DNA of 23,561 nt, from positions 1 through 23,561 of the IMG/VR virus record IMGVR_UViG_3300031857_001427; one strand, given 5' to 3'. Numbering within the stretch: the stretch's first letter is position 1; each line of letters starts with the position of its first letter. The notes under the pieces are model-generated. The model had not been told where the DNA came from, did not search any database, and saw only the letters and a program-made list of their open reading frames with translations. The DNA is from a virus. Shown here in pieces: positions 15,501 to 22,760 of this stretch. Both the position numbers and the translations under genes were made by a program.

Positions 15501-18500
15501 CTACCTTTAGCCACAACACTTGAGAGATATATCACCAAAAAAGATAACACAAATGAGTTTTTGAATTATATCGCATCCACGATGACCAAGTTTTCGGGTA
15601 TTCATAAATTACCGTTTGCTTGGGTATTGAAATACGGAAGTATTTGGAATAGATATAAAACTTATATTGAAACGGGAGTTGATTTCTTGGATGAATGTTG
15701 GAAAGATATAGATTATGCTGGATTATATGACCCTATTGGTAGTGCAACCACCAAAACATATAGTTCATCTACAGTGACTTACACGATGGTAAACCAACAA
15801 CCCACCATCAACAACTTCCAAGTTGGTTTTTATCCAAAATTGGTAAACGACCTGACTTATCTTTATGTTGGAAAAAATGTTTTTAGTGGTTATACTGACT
15901 CTGAATTTCAAAATGCATTAAATCAGGGGTTAAACATCAAAGAAAACACCACATCAAGATTTTTCCAAGTAGGGGAGGGTGTTCAAAATCAATTTATTTC
16001 GTCAGGATATTATTCGTATTTTGATCTTGGATCATTAGTGGATCTATCAGGAACAGGTGTTAATGATTGGATATTATTTCCAAGTATTGGAGGACTGAGA
16101 TTTAATCAAACCTCACTTGAATATTTCAAAGATGGGGTGTTCAATACAAACTTAATCAACAACAAATCCTATTATAACGGAACGGCGAGAATGAGTTGGA
16201 ATTCACCAAACTTTGGGTATTTCAATACATCCACAATTAGAAAACCAACACCGAGTGAGTATATGAAGGTTATCTTCTCAGGTGAGAATAAAGTTCAAGA
16301 GTCATTCACTTTGGCGGCGAGATATTCATCCATTGAGGAAATATTTGGTGTTTTTGATAAGGCAACTTTGGATTTATTTGAACAGATGTTTTTGAAATTC
16401 TGTGAACATCCGAAAGATTATGACAACGCACAACTTGGGTCGGGTAACTTCAAGAACATTCTAACTGACAACTTACTTTCAGAAACGGAAAACTTCAAAT
16501 TCAAAAACTTTGTTGGTGTACTGAAAGAATTTTTCAGAGTAAATCCATCTGATGTTTCTTCGGATCCGACTAAATTATCTTATGAATTATCCTCTTTCCA
16601 GGAAAAAAGGATTTTGAATCATATAACTGCATTCATGAACTTGGATGTTGTATTGAAAATCGGAAATTGTGGAAATTATGATAGAAAATTATTTGATAGT
16701 TTATCAGGAAATCAAACACTTGTACCTACCGATCCCGATACTTTTGCAAAATATGAATTAAATACATTACCGACTGGTGGTGGAACAATCACTCTTTTAC
16801 AATCAAAGGCATTAAATCCTGATGCTTGGATCACATTAGAAGAACATGTAGGATTTTCAACAATATCGGGTCTTACTTATACAGATAATGGATCTTATAT
16901 TACTGATTTCTTCCCCACGATGGATATTGCGTTCACATCAGGTAATGTTCAACTTTTAAGTAAAGTCATCAAGATTTTTGCAAATGAAAAACTCAAAAAC
17001 CCTTCGTTAACAAAAACACAATTCCAAACAATACTTACGGACTATATTAATTCACTAAATGAAAATCATACGAATGTTTTAAACTACACACTTCAACAAG
17101 TAAAAAACCAAATTCCAACGGTAATACAAAAACCAGTGGAGTTCACCTCAAGAATTGATGGTGATGTTGTTAAAAATGACCTTTGGAGATTATTCAAAAC
17201 ATTAGACGAAAAATGGATTGCGGGTGGAAATTTCAAAGAAAAAACAATATTTGAAGAATTCTTATTTTTTGATAGAAGAAATCGGGATATTGGGCAGAAA
17301 TTCATAGTTGATGTATATTCAATAAGAAAATATCTTTCAGATAAAAGAGAAAAAACCTCTTTAATTAATTTTATAAGTGGTATTTTCCAAGAAAATAGAT
17401 TTAATTTCTTTGCTTTACCGTCATATGTTAATTTCTATGGAATTCAAGAACCAGGACTCAACACAGGACCAACAATTGGTAGTGATGATATTGGATCTCT
17501 AGCCTTTGGAACCTTCTTGGAAGTTGACTACCAAGATTCAAAACCAAAATATCTTTGTCAGTTTGTTGGAAAACTTAGTGAACACTTACAGGTTGGTGAA
17601 AATTATTATTTTGGTTCAGACGGATTGAATTTGGAGAATCCAACCGAGAATACTTTGATAGATACAAATCAGGATCAAAATGCCGATTTAGGATTGAGTA
17701 ATAAGGTTGTTGCTTTTGCAGTTGACTTCGGAATACAAAATCAAAATATATTCACGTCAATGGCTTTAGATCAGGCACAACATAAAGTAACCGCCGAATC
17801 TTTGGATATTATGATGGCGTTAGCGAATCAATACAACTCAAACTCAGCAATGCCACAACCTCAAGGTTTATATGATCTTTATAAGAGTAGAAGTTACTCC
17901 TGTGAGGTTGGATGTATGGGATCTATGTTGATTCAACCAACGATGTATTTCCAATTGAGGAATGTTCCAATGTTTTCAGGGGCTTACCTTATTTTGGGAG
18001 TAGAACACGACATAAGAACAGGTGGTGAATTTACAACCAAATTCAAAGGGACGAAGATTTCAAAATATGAAGACGAAACACCGGAACAGTTAGTTACTGC
18101 GGTGAATAGGAATTATTTAAACAAAATTAAAGATAGAATCAAAAAATACAAAACCGAAGAAAATTTCATCTTGGCGACTCAAGTGGATGACCAAGCGGCT
18201 ACTTCATCACCAACTGGTCCGGCGTCAGATAGTCAAACTTGTGAAGGAAAAATAGATGCCGTATTCAATCAAGTTCCGAGAAAAGACGCATCGGCAACAC
18301 CTGTTACTAATAACATATCAGATGAAAGTTTATTCAATATTGTATCTCAGGTTACTTCTAACAAAAGAGTTGGTATAAACGCTTTTGTATTCCCACATCT
18401 TCTATACAATTATGAAAATTCACCTGTTTATGTTCAAAATAATTTATATAATTTTATTTTAGAAAGTGCAAACAATAGAAAACTATTGGGTACGGACGGA

Positions 18501-18845
18501 GTTTATTCAACTACTAACAGTTACATTGATGGGTGTTTGTGTTATCAATTGGCGGATAAAAATGTTGTTCCGTTGGCAACATTCTCATCACCCCAAAAAT
18601 GTGTTCAGGCTTTTGTAAGTATAAATGAAAAATGGGTTGATGCTCTTATGAAAAATCCAACCGTTTCAGGTACGACATATAATATAGAGCCAAGAACTAA
18701 CATGACAGATAGTGATAAAGAACAATTGTTCAATACTATTAAAAATTGTTGGACAAAATATAAACAAACTATAGGTGGTTCAGTTCTCGCCGCAGATGAT
18801 GCAAAAATTCGTAGTAATATGAATCTTTACCTTTCTTTACTATAG
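12525..18845 (+). CDS. Giant baseplate / hub-like protein, 2106 residues
   Basis: A very large tail protein. Residues about 128-245 form a recognisable module (ITSISIRNNKIFIPEVTIE, LPYPLFELTVKGFYGKA, NGNYQISIKLVGRTPALFS) met in large baseplate proteins of T4-like phages. The middle is long and mostly helical, with KLPFAWVLKYGSIWNRYKTY near residue 1030. Residues about 1785-1855 look hub-like: SCEVGCMGSMLIQPTMYFQL (Cys1793, Cys1797), NVPMFSGAYLILGVEHDI and GEFTTKFKGTKISKYE, resembling the tail of gp27/gpD-type hub domains. After a Ser/Thr linker, residues 1906-2106 make a separate Cys-containing module that I do not recognise. The ATG overlaps the gp53-like gene by 11 bases. The tape measure and spike are not otherwise seen in the window. 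Assignment as hub is tentative; structural role is confident from context. Confidence 0.7.
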   Translation: MAGNLSEEKLYYQDYNNVILLDPNKVFNADGKPVDRLVQHENLISYANLTCNVIPRTKLAVGENFNTEIRQVQLAKINFLRPSDKQFLDTTWTDELLGDYGNIGNTNKLNQTSEEQRKNLTNTNYDTQLLGITSISIRNNKIFIPEVTIELEDIQGRALFEKGEKSPYAAFFQLPYPLFELTVKGFYGKAVKYELNLVSFNARFNPGNGNYQISIKLVGRTPALFSDIDLTYMYALPYMYPATFYTDTTTNNQTTGDVAQDLQTQTTQGTTRGYQKLKEVYSVYKSKGLIPQDFPVMNLDQLRIKLDLLINQQLSSFGEENFSVLSDIARYEDDLQLFYNNIFGGSSSAWFNKWTTPTNYFISKTDATTRYYPIDSSGTTLTSIKGELQTLIDNYTAKLLENPTLGKDGKYTAGKVKGKSSSIDVNISVDDIILKDDVNIDFESKYRSDNNNRTPSPAELQKFIQTFISSKLDATYIDPTKAQVVNNYGLVLKGPNTGFEQKIAQIRKQLKEKTEEIEKTLTESLLEKIVDPNYGLGFNPTIRNVMAVIVAQVDAFLRLMDEVHSKAWDKRQDPLRISAILGGINTDSTIPIPSEDQIVYPWPSYTEVKDAENKIVVKYPGDSTAFQKTGAYNFEVWPEVEFVEKFISGLIPYDEQILKNPVQNVEQTPPYLSSNALEFPFTNIPYLNLTDVSVIYELFERTLASSYYIGLMKGGKDPKQLYKVLGDFEKYNLLQQISESISLLELFKKTPLTAQNYEDVLRSSSNDATGLYWNQYIRDIYTTPYIREQLKTSSEILSIKSLENNSPTLNGEQETTKTLQEYIKSNDSTIKDLLNTYPFDNTEWRKNNLAGFQGDSESGFYDTTKVLNFFSDKKVITNFTDVKSTTDRRPFNYFNWQENSILQNTANGDDLSNITTGTNLKQFFDERVDNTKKVVLEGSVYYSNYTNNVTATQTTSILNTPYFVNSFTQGVQNFKQNESHPFKAAAYLFLNSLPLATTLERYITKKDNTNEFLNYIASTMTKFSGIHKLPFAWVLKYGSIWNRYKTYIETGVDFLDECWKDIDYAGLYDPIGSATTKTYSSSTVTYTMVNQQPTINNFQVGFYPKLVNDLTYLYVGKNVFSGYTDSEFQNALNQGLNIKENTTSRFFQVGEGVQNQFISSGYYSYFDLGSLVDLSGTGVNDWILFPSIGGLRFNQTSLEYFKDGVFNTNLINNKSYYNGTARMSWNSPNFGYFNTSTIRKPTPSEYMKVIFSGENKVQESFTLAARYSSIEEIFGVFDKATLDLFEQMFLKFCEHPKDYDNAQLGSGNFKNILTDNLLSETENFKFKNFVGVLKEFFRVNPSDVSSDPTKLSYELSSFQEKRILNHITAFMNLDVVLKIGNCGNYDRKLFDSLSGNQTLVPTDPDTFAKYELNTLPTGGGTITLLQSKALNPDAWITLEEHVGFSTISGLTYTDNGSYITDFFPTMDIAFTSGNVQLLSKVIKIFANEKLKNPSLTKTQFQTILTDYINSLNENHTNVLNYTLQQVKNQIPTVIQKPVEFTSRIDGDVVKNDLWRLFKTLDEKWIAGGNFKEKTIFEEFLFFDRRNRDIGQKFIVDVYSIRKYLSDKREKTSLINFISGIFQENRFNFFALPSYVNFYGIQEPGLNTGPTIGSDDIGSLAFGTFLEVDYQDSKPKYLCQFVGKLSEHLQVGENYYFGSDGLNLENPTENTLIDTNQDQNADLGLSNKVVAFAVDFGIQNQNIFTSMALDQAQHKVTAESLDIMMALANQYNSNSAMPQPQGLYDLYKSRSYSCEVGCMGSMLIQPTMYFQLRNVPMFSGAYLILGVEHDIRTGGEFTTKFKGTKISKYEDETPEQLVTAVNRNYLNKIKDRIKKYKTEENFILATQVDDQAATSSPTGPASDSQTCEGKIDAVFNQVPRKDASATPVTNNISDESLFNIVSQVTSNKRVGINAFVFPHLLYNYENSPVYVQNNLYNFILESANNRKLLGTDGVYSTTNSYIDGCLCYQLADKNVVPLATFSSPQKCVQAFVSINEKWVDALMKNPTVSGTTYNIEPRTNMTDSDKEQLFNTIKNCWTKYKQTIGGSVLAADDAKIRSNMNLYLSLL

Positions 18846-18848
18846 TGA

Positions 18849-18860
18849 TATTTATAAATA
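18849..18860 (+). promoter_or_regulatory. TATTTATA / TATAAATA box before the 74-residue gene
   Basis: TATTTATAAATA contains the recurring box (18849-18856) and, overlapping it, an exact sense-strand T4-type late promoter TATAAATA (18853-18860). The ATG of the next gene is 4 bases further on. It is a candidate late promoter for the two small genes at 18865 and 19094, giving a nearly leaderless transcript. Confidence 0.45.
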
Positions 18861-18864
18861 AAAA

Positions 18865-19089
18865 ATGACCACAAAAGAAACATTAGATAGATTCTTGGGG
18901 AAAAATACAAGAATTACAGAAAGGTCTATCGGACCCAACCAAAAAGAAGTTTGTGATTTAGACACGAATGAGTGCTACATAATTTCAACAAGTGATGGAC
19001 TTATTGAAAGAGTGGACAATAACCGAATTACCAACCGTAATGTTCAAGTAAGAACAAGCGGAGGAATAAAGCAACTTTTAAACGATTAA
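18865..19089 (+). CDS. Small protein of unknown function, 74 residues
   Basis: I do not recognise this protein. It is soluble-looking, with an N-terminal helix (TKETLDRFLGK), a central Cys pair (VCDLDTNECYII, Cys29 and Cys37), a segment SDGLIERVDNN and a basic end RTSGGIKQLLND. No membrane segment is present. It lies 19 bases after the hub-like gene behind a promoter-like box and 4 bases before the 210-residue gene, so the two are probably co-expressed late. Codon use and A-rich leader match the neighbours, so it is likely a real gene. A virion accessory or assembly role is a guess from location. Confidence 0.6.
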   Translation: MTTKETLDRFLGKNTRITERSIGPNQKEVCDLDTNECYIISTSDGLIERVDNNRITNRNVQVRTSGGIKQLLND

Positions 19090-19093
19090 AAAA

Positions 19094-19726
19094 ATGTCAG
19101 CAGAAAAAAGAATTTTAGAAGAAATCAAAAGATATCGTCAAATCAACAAATATATTGTAGAGCAAGAATTAGGTGCTGAGGTACCTGATACGGGGGCTGA
19201 GGCATTACCTGCGGAGGATGCGGGTGCAGAACCAACACCAATTGATACGGCAACAGACCCGGATGTTGAGAAAGTGGGTGACACTGAAACTACCGATGTC
19301 ACCAACACAACAGAAACAACAGATGGTGGTACTGAAGAATTAGACATTACCGATTTGGTTACAAAACAAGATGATATTTTATCAAAACAAAGTGAAATGA
19401 ACGATCAGATCGTTTCACAACTTAATAATTTACAAGATAAATTATCGGAAATGGATAAGATTTTACAAAAAGTAGATAGTTTAGAGGTAAAGTTTGAGAA
19501 ATACAGACAAAAAACACCAGAAGAAAAATTACAATTAAGATCATTGGATTCTTATCCATATAGTCAAAAACTTACCGACTTTTTTGATGTAAAACAGGAT
19601 GAGATGGAGGCTTCAGGTAAGAACGAGTATGTTTTGACAGATGATGAAGTAACCAACTATGATGCAAGTACAATCAAAGGATCTTTTAATACTTATGACG
19701 AGAGTTTACCTTTGAACAGATATTGA
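19094..19726 (+). CDS. Acidic coiled-coil protein of unknown function
   Basis: A 210-residue protein in three parts. Residues 1-26 (MSAEKRILEEIKRYRQINKY) form a basic amphipathic helix. Residues about 28-82 are an acidic, Ala/Glu/Pro/Thr/Asp-rich linker that is likely disordered. Residues about 84-140 form a coiled coil with heptad-like spacing (ILSKQSEMNDQIVSQLNNLQ, then DKLSEMDKILQKVDSLEVKF). The last 60 residues are polar with SYPYSQKLTDFFDV and an ending TIKGSFNTYDES. The make-up resembles scaffolding, core or tail-assembly proteins, and the N-terminal helix is of the same type as that of the HAD protein at 5107. No cysteine. It is followed by its own terminator and so ends the late transcript before the replication genes. 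The role is not known. Confidence 0.65.
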   Translation: MSAEKRILEEIKRYRQINKYIVEQELGAEVPDTGAEALPAEDAGAEPTPIDTATDPDVEKVGDTETTDVTNTTETTDGGTEELDITDLVTKQDDILSKQSEMNDQIVSQLNNLQDKLSEMDKILQKVDSLEVKFEKYRQKTPEEKLQLRSLDSYPYSQKLTDFFDVKQDEMEASGKNEYVLTDDEVTNYDASTIKGSFNTYDESLPLNRY

Positions 19727-19752
19727 TTTAAGACAATTTTATAACTATTATT

Positions 19753-19788
19753 AAGGGGTCATCGGTAAAATCCAAGACCCCTTTTTTT
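19753..19788 (+). terminator. Intrinsic terminator closing the late region
   Basis: AAGGGGTC at 19753-19760 pairs with GACCCCTT at 19776-19783, with a 15-base loop, running into seven Ts (19782-19788). It separates the late tail genes from the SSB/replication genes, and a promoter-like sequence starts immediately after it. Confidence 0.85.
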
Positions 19789-19789
19789 A

Positions 19790-19821
19790 TTTGACAATAC
19801 GAAACTTTGAATCTAATTTTT
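19790..19821 (+). promoter_or_regulatory. Bacteroidota-type host promoter before SSB
   Basis: TTTG at 19790-19793 (within TTGACA) is followed by 20 bases and TAATTTTT at 19814-19821. This fits the Bacteroidota primary sigma pattern TTTG / TAnnTTTG with one mismatch, and also places a -35-like TTGACA 17 bases before TAATTT. It sits between the terminator and the SSB start at 19846 and predicts a leader of about 20 bases. It suits an early or middle gene read by host RNA polymerase. Confidence 0.5.
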
Positions 19822-19845
19822 ATCAAACCTTTTAACTAACACATT

Positions 19846-20697
19846 ATGGCAACATCTTTAGACGCAGTACTGGCTCAGTACGAAAAAAACACCAAACCAA
19901 CCGGTAATGGTAACTCAATGGATCGTGAAGATCGATTGAAGAAGTATTTCACAACTATCCTTTTGCAAGGAGAAACCTCAGGACGGAAGCGAATTCGTAT
20001 TCTACCAACTCCCGACAATTCTTCACCATTTAAAGAAGTTTGGTTCCACGAAGTACAGGTTAACAAACAATGGCTTAAGCTCTATGATCCTGGAAAGAAT
20101 GACAATGAACCTTCACCTTTGAATGATCTTTACGATGAACTTATGTCTACGGGTAAAGCACAGGACAAAGAACTCGCAAGTCAATATCGGTCACGTAAAT
20201 TCTATATTGTAAAGGTAATTGACCGTGATGCTGAAGAGGATGGTGTGAAGTTTTGGCGATTCAAACACAACTATAAGAACGAAGGTGTATTGGATAAGAT
20301 CATTCCGATTTGGCGAGAAAAAGGTGATGTAACCGACCCAACCAAAGGACGAGACCTCATCATCACCCTCACAAAGTCCAAATCCCCAAATGGAAAAGAA
20401 TATACCACAATTCAATCCATTATGCACGACGACCCATCTCCTTTGGCTACAGACAAGAAACAACAGGAAGAGTGGCTTGCTGACGAATTGACTTGGGAGG
20501 ATGTATACTCGAAGAAGCCTTATGAGTATCTTGAAGCAATCTCTCGTGGAGAGACCCCACGTTGGGACAATGCAACTGGTAAATATGTATATGGTGAAGA
20601 AGGAACTTCTGAGTTTGGTGGTGGAGGAACCACAGATGAAGAAAGTGACCTTGACCCACAACACAACGAACTTCCCTCGGCGGAACTTCCATTCTAA
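19846..20697 (+). CDS. 32: Single-stranded DNA-binding protein, gp32-like
   Basis: A 283-residue protein with gp32 layout. An N-terminal helical segment (1-25) is followed by the OB-fold core from about 28: RLKKYFTTILLQ, RKRIRILPTPDNSSPFKEVW (compare gp32 [20 protein letters not shown]), KFYIVKVIDRDAEEDGVKFW, then DKIIPIW and GRDLIITLTKSK. The acidic C-terminal tail starts near 245. The protein has no cysteine at all, so the gp32 zinc site is absent; the CPVC region is replaced by EPSPLNDLYDEL. The tail ends AELPF, like the DDIPF tip used by bacterial SSB to recruit partners. It would coat single strands and organise replication and recombination with UvsX and the helicase encoded next. All 13 arginines use CGN codons, unlike the tail genes. 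Own promoter at 19790 and terminator at 20705. Confidence 0.88.
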   Translation: MATSLDAVLAQYEKNTKPTGNGNSMDREDRLKKYFTTILLQGETSGRKRIRILPTPDNSSPFKEVWFHEVQVNKQWLKLYDPGKNDNEPSPLNDLYDELMSTGKAQDKELASQYRSRKFYIVKVIDRDAEEDGVKFWRFKHNYKNEGVLDKIIPIWREKGDVTDPTKGRDLIITLTKSKSPNGKEYTTIQSIMHDDPSPLATDKKQQEEWLADELTWEDVYSKKPYEYLEAISRGETPRWDNATGKYVYGEEGTSEFGGGGTTDEESDLDPQHNELPSAELPF

Positions 20698-20704
20698 AAA
20701 TCAC

Positions 20705-20728
20705 GGGGAGGTTTTCCTCCCCTTTTTT
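20705..20728 (+). terminator. Intrinsic terminator between SSB and uvsX
   Basis: GGGGAGG at 20705-20711 pairs with CCTCCCC at 20716-20722, loop TTTT, then six Ts. The next ATG is 14 bases beyond, too close for a separate promoter, so uvsX and the genes after it depend on read-through. This would give much more SSB than recombinase. Confidence 0.9.
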
Positions 20729-20742
20729 AACTTATAAAAATT

Positions 20743-21759
20743 ATGGCAATCAAGAAAAAAGATTTTACTTCGGTAAAGAAGAAGTTTTCGACTTCGGCAA
20801 AATACAAACCACAAAAATACTTTGATTTGGGTCAAGAATTTTTGGACGCTACAGGTATGCCAGGACCGGCTCTTGGTCACCTTAATATGTTCTTGGGTCA
20901 CTCCGATACAGGTAAGACAACTGCACTTGTAAAATCCGCTGTTAATGCACAACAAAAAAATATCCTACCTGTTTTTATTATTACAGAACAGAAATGGAGT
21001 TTTGATCACGCTAAAATTATGGGGTTTCAGTGTGAAGAAGTTGTTGATGAAGAAACCGGTGAATTGGATTGGGATGGATTCTTCCTTTTCAAAAACGACT
21101 TTGATTACATTGAACAAATCACTGATTATATCAATGAGGTATTGGACGCACAAGATAAAGGTGATATTGACTACGATCTTTTGTTCCTTTGGGACTCGGT
21201 TGGTTCTGTTCCGTGTAAAATGACGTTCGACGGTAAAGGGGGAAAACAACATAACGCATCGGTTCTTGCGGACAAGATTGGGATGGGTATCAACCAACGA
21301 ATTTCAGGAAGCCGTAGATCAGACAGTAAATACACCAACACTTTGGTAATCGTCAATCAGCCTTGGGTTGAACTTCCTGATAATCCTTTCGGTCAACCGA
21401 AGATTAAGGCGAAAGGGGGTGAGGCGATTTGGTTGAATTCATCCATCGTTTTCTTATTTGGAAATCAGAAAAATGCGGGAACAACCAAGATCAGTGCAAC
21501 TAAAGACGGACGTAAGGTAAAATTTGCAACACGAACCAAAATCTCTGTAATGAAAAACCACATCAATGGGTTGGGGTATGAAGATGGTAAAATTTTGGTT
21601 ACACCTCACGGGTTCTTGCATGGTAAAGATGCGTCAGAGGAAAAGACCTCTATTGAAACCTACAAAAAAGAACATGCTGACTATTGGAAAGAAATTTTGG
21701 GGTCAGGTGGAGAATACAAATTGGAAGAAGATGTTGAATCTTTAAGTGATTTGTTGTGA
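20743..21759 (+). CDS. uvsX: UvsX/RecA-family recombinase
   Basis: A 338-residue strand-exchange ATPase. Walker A is GHSDTGKTT with Gly52, Lys58 and Thr59. The catalytic Glu is probably Glu82 in IITEQKW. Walker B is LLFLWDS with Asp151. The switch and loop region is VIVNQPWVELPDNPFG (Asn205, Gln206) followed by IKAKGGEAIWLNSS, matching RecA-type loop L2. The N-terminal 25 residues are very basic (AIKKKDFTSVKKKFSTS) and could form the subunit-linking segment; the C-terminus is acidic (EEDVESLSDLL). It would load on SSB-coated DNA and drive recombination-dependent replication, as in T4. It is preceded by a terminator hairpin and overlaps the next gene (GTGA), so the nuclease is translationally coupled to it. 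Confidence 0.9.
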   Translation: MAIKKKDFTSVKKKFSTSAKYKPQKYFDLGQEFLDATGMPGPALGHLNMFLGHSDTGKTTALVKSAVNAQQKNILPVFIITEQKWSFDHAKIMGFQCEEVVDEETGELDWDGFFLFKNDFDYIEQITDYINEVLDAQDKGDIDYDLLFLWDSVGSVPCKMTFDGKGGKQHNASVLADKIGMGINQRISGSRRSDSKYTNTLVIVNQPWVELPDNPFGQPKIKAKGGEAIWLNSSIVFLFGNQKNAGTTKISATKDGRKVKFATRTKISVMKNHINGLGYEDGKILVTPHGFLHGKDASEEKTSIETYKKEHADYWKEILGSGGEYKLEEDVESLSDLL

Positions 21760-22760
21760 GAACTTTATTGGTTGATGGAAATAACCTCCTGAAAATCGGA
21801 TTTCACGGAGCTAAGAACTTATACTCTCAAGATAAGAAAGTAGGAGGTATTTTCCATTTTCTGAATACACTTAGAAAACAACTTACGGAGTATAACTACG
21901 ACAAAATTCTTGTATTTTGGGATGGTGAGTATAACTCTTTGGAAAGAAGAAAGATTCTTGCTGAATACAAAGCAAATAGAATCAAATCCGATGATTTTGA
22001 CACAGAATCCTTTTACGAACAAAAGAACCGTATCCAGCTTTATTTGGAAGAATTCTTTGTAAGACAAGTAGAACAATCTGAGTGTGAATCTGACGACCTA
22101 ATTGCTTTTTATACTCAAAATTCTGACAACGAACAAGTAACTATTTATTCGGGGGATAAAGATCTAACACAACTCATGAAAGAAAATGTGTGGATCTATA
22201 ATCCGTTCAAGGGACTAATAAAGTATGGTGAAAAGATTCAGATAGTAAAAGATCTGTACGTTCCATCAGAAAATATGGCGGTCTTTAAGATTTTTTGTGG
22301 TGATAAGTCGGATAATATTAACGGAGTCTATTTTCTTGGTGAAAGAACTTTGGTTAAATTATTCCCTGATCTATTGACAAAAAAGATGGAAGTGGAAGAA
22401 GTATTGGATTTGGCTGAAAAACTTTTCGAAGAAAACAAAAGCAACAAAACTTTACAAAATCTTTTGACTGGTAAAACAAAAGATGGTATATTTGAAAAAG
22501 AACTTTATGAAGTCAACAGGAAGTTAATTGATCTACGAAACCCACTTTTAACACAAGAAGCAAAAGATGAAATATTAAGTCTAATCAATGAGAGTTTAGA
22601 CCCCGATGGTAGATCATACAAACAGGCGATGAAACTTATGAGAGAGGATGGTCTGTACAATTTTTTACCAAGAGGGGACAATGCGTGGGTTGATTTTATC
22701 ACCCCTTTTATGAAGTTAACAAGAAAAGAAAAACAAACCTTTAAAAAACAAAAAAAATGA
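21756..22760 (+). CDS. rnh: 5'-3' exonuclease / RNase H, FEN family
   Basis: A 334-residue flap-endonuclease-type protein of the T4 RNase H family (T4: 305). Metal-binding residues are in the usual places: LLVDGNNLL (Asp7), ILVFWDGE (Asp56), SECESDDLIA (Glu111, Asp113, Asp114), YSGDKDLTQL (Asp134, Asp136) and GDKSDNINGV (Asp183, Asp186). The helix-3-turn-helix DNA-binding element follows (NGVYFLGERTLVKLF). The arch contains EYKANR. It removes RNA primers and flaps during lagging-strand synthesis. The start is GTG at 21756, overlapping the uvsX stop as GTGA; this is chosen because the first strand and Asp7 motif begin directly after it. The C-terminus is strongly basic (KEKQTFKKQKK). Its stop overlaps the next ATG as ATGA. 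Confidence 0.9.
   Translation: MRTLLVDGNNLLKIGFHGAKNLYSQDKKVGGIFHFLNTLRKQLTEYNYDKILVFWDGEYNSLERRKILAEYKANRIKSDDFDTESFYEQKNRIQLYLEEFFVRQVEQSECESDDLIAFYTQNSDNEQVTIYSGDKDLTQLMKENVWIYNPFKGLIKYGEKIQIVKDLYVPSENMAVFKIFCGDKSDNINGVYFLGERTLVKLFPDLLTKKMEVEEVLDLAEKLFEENKSNKTLQNLLTGKTKDGIFEKELYEVNRKLIDLRNPLLTQEAKDEILSLINESLDPDGRSYKQAMKLMREDGLYNFLPRGDNAWVDFITPFMKLTRKEKQTFKKQKK

Noticed and set aside
19138-19347. 69-codon minus-strand Ser/Val-rich ORF
   Set aside because: It is the antisense of the repetitive acidic Ala/Glu/Thr linker, which produces a Ser/Val/Pro mirror.
20191-20664. 157-codon minus-strand ORF opposite the SSB gene
   Set aside because: It is entirely opposite a confident gp32-like gene; its translation is a Phe/Cys/Ser-rich mix without domain pattern, as expected of a shadow frame.
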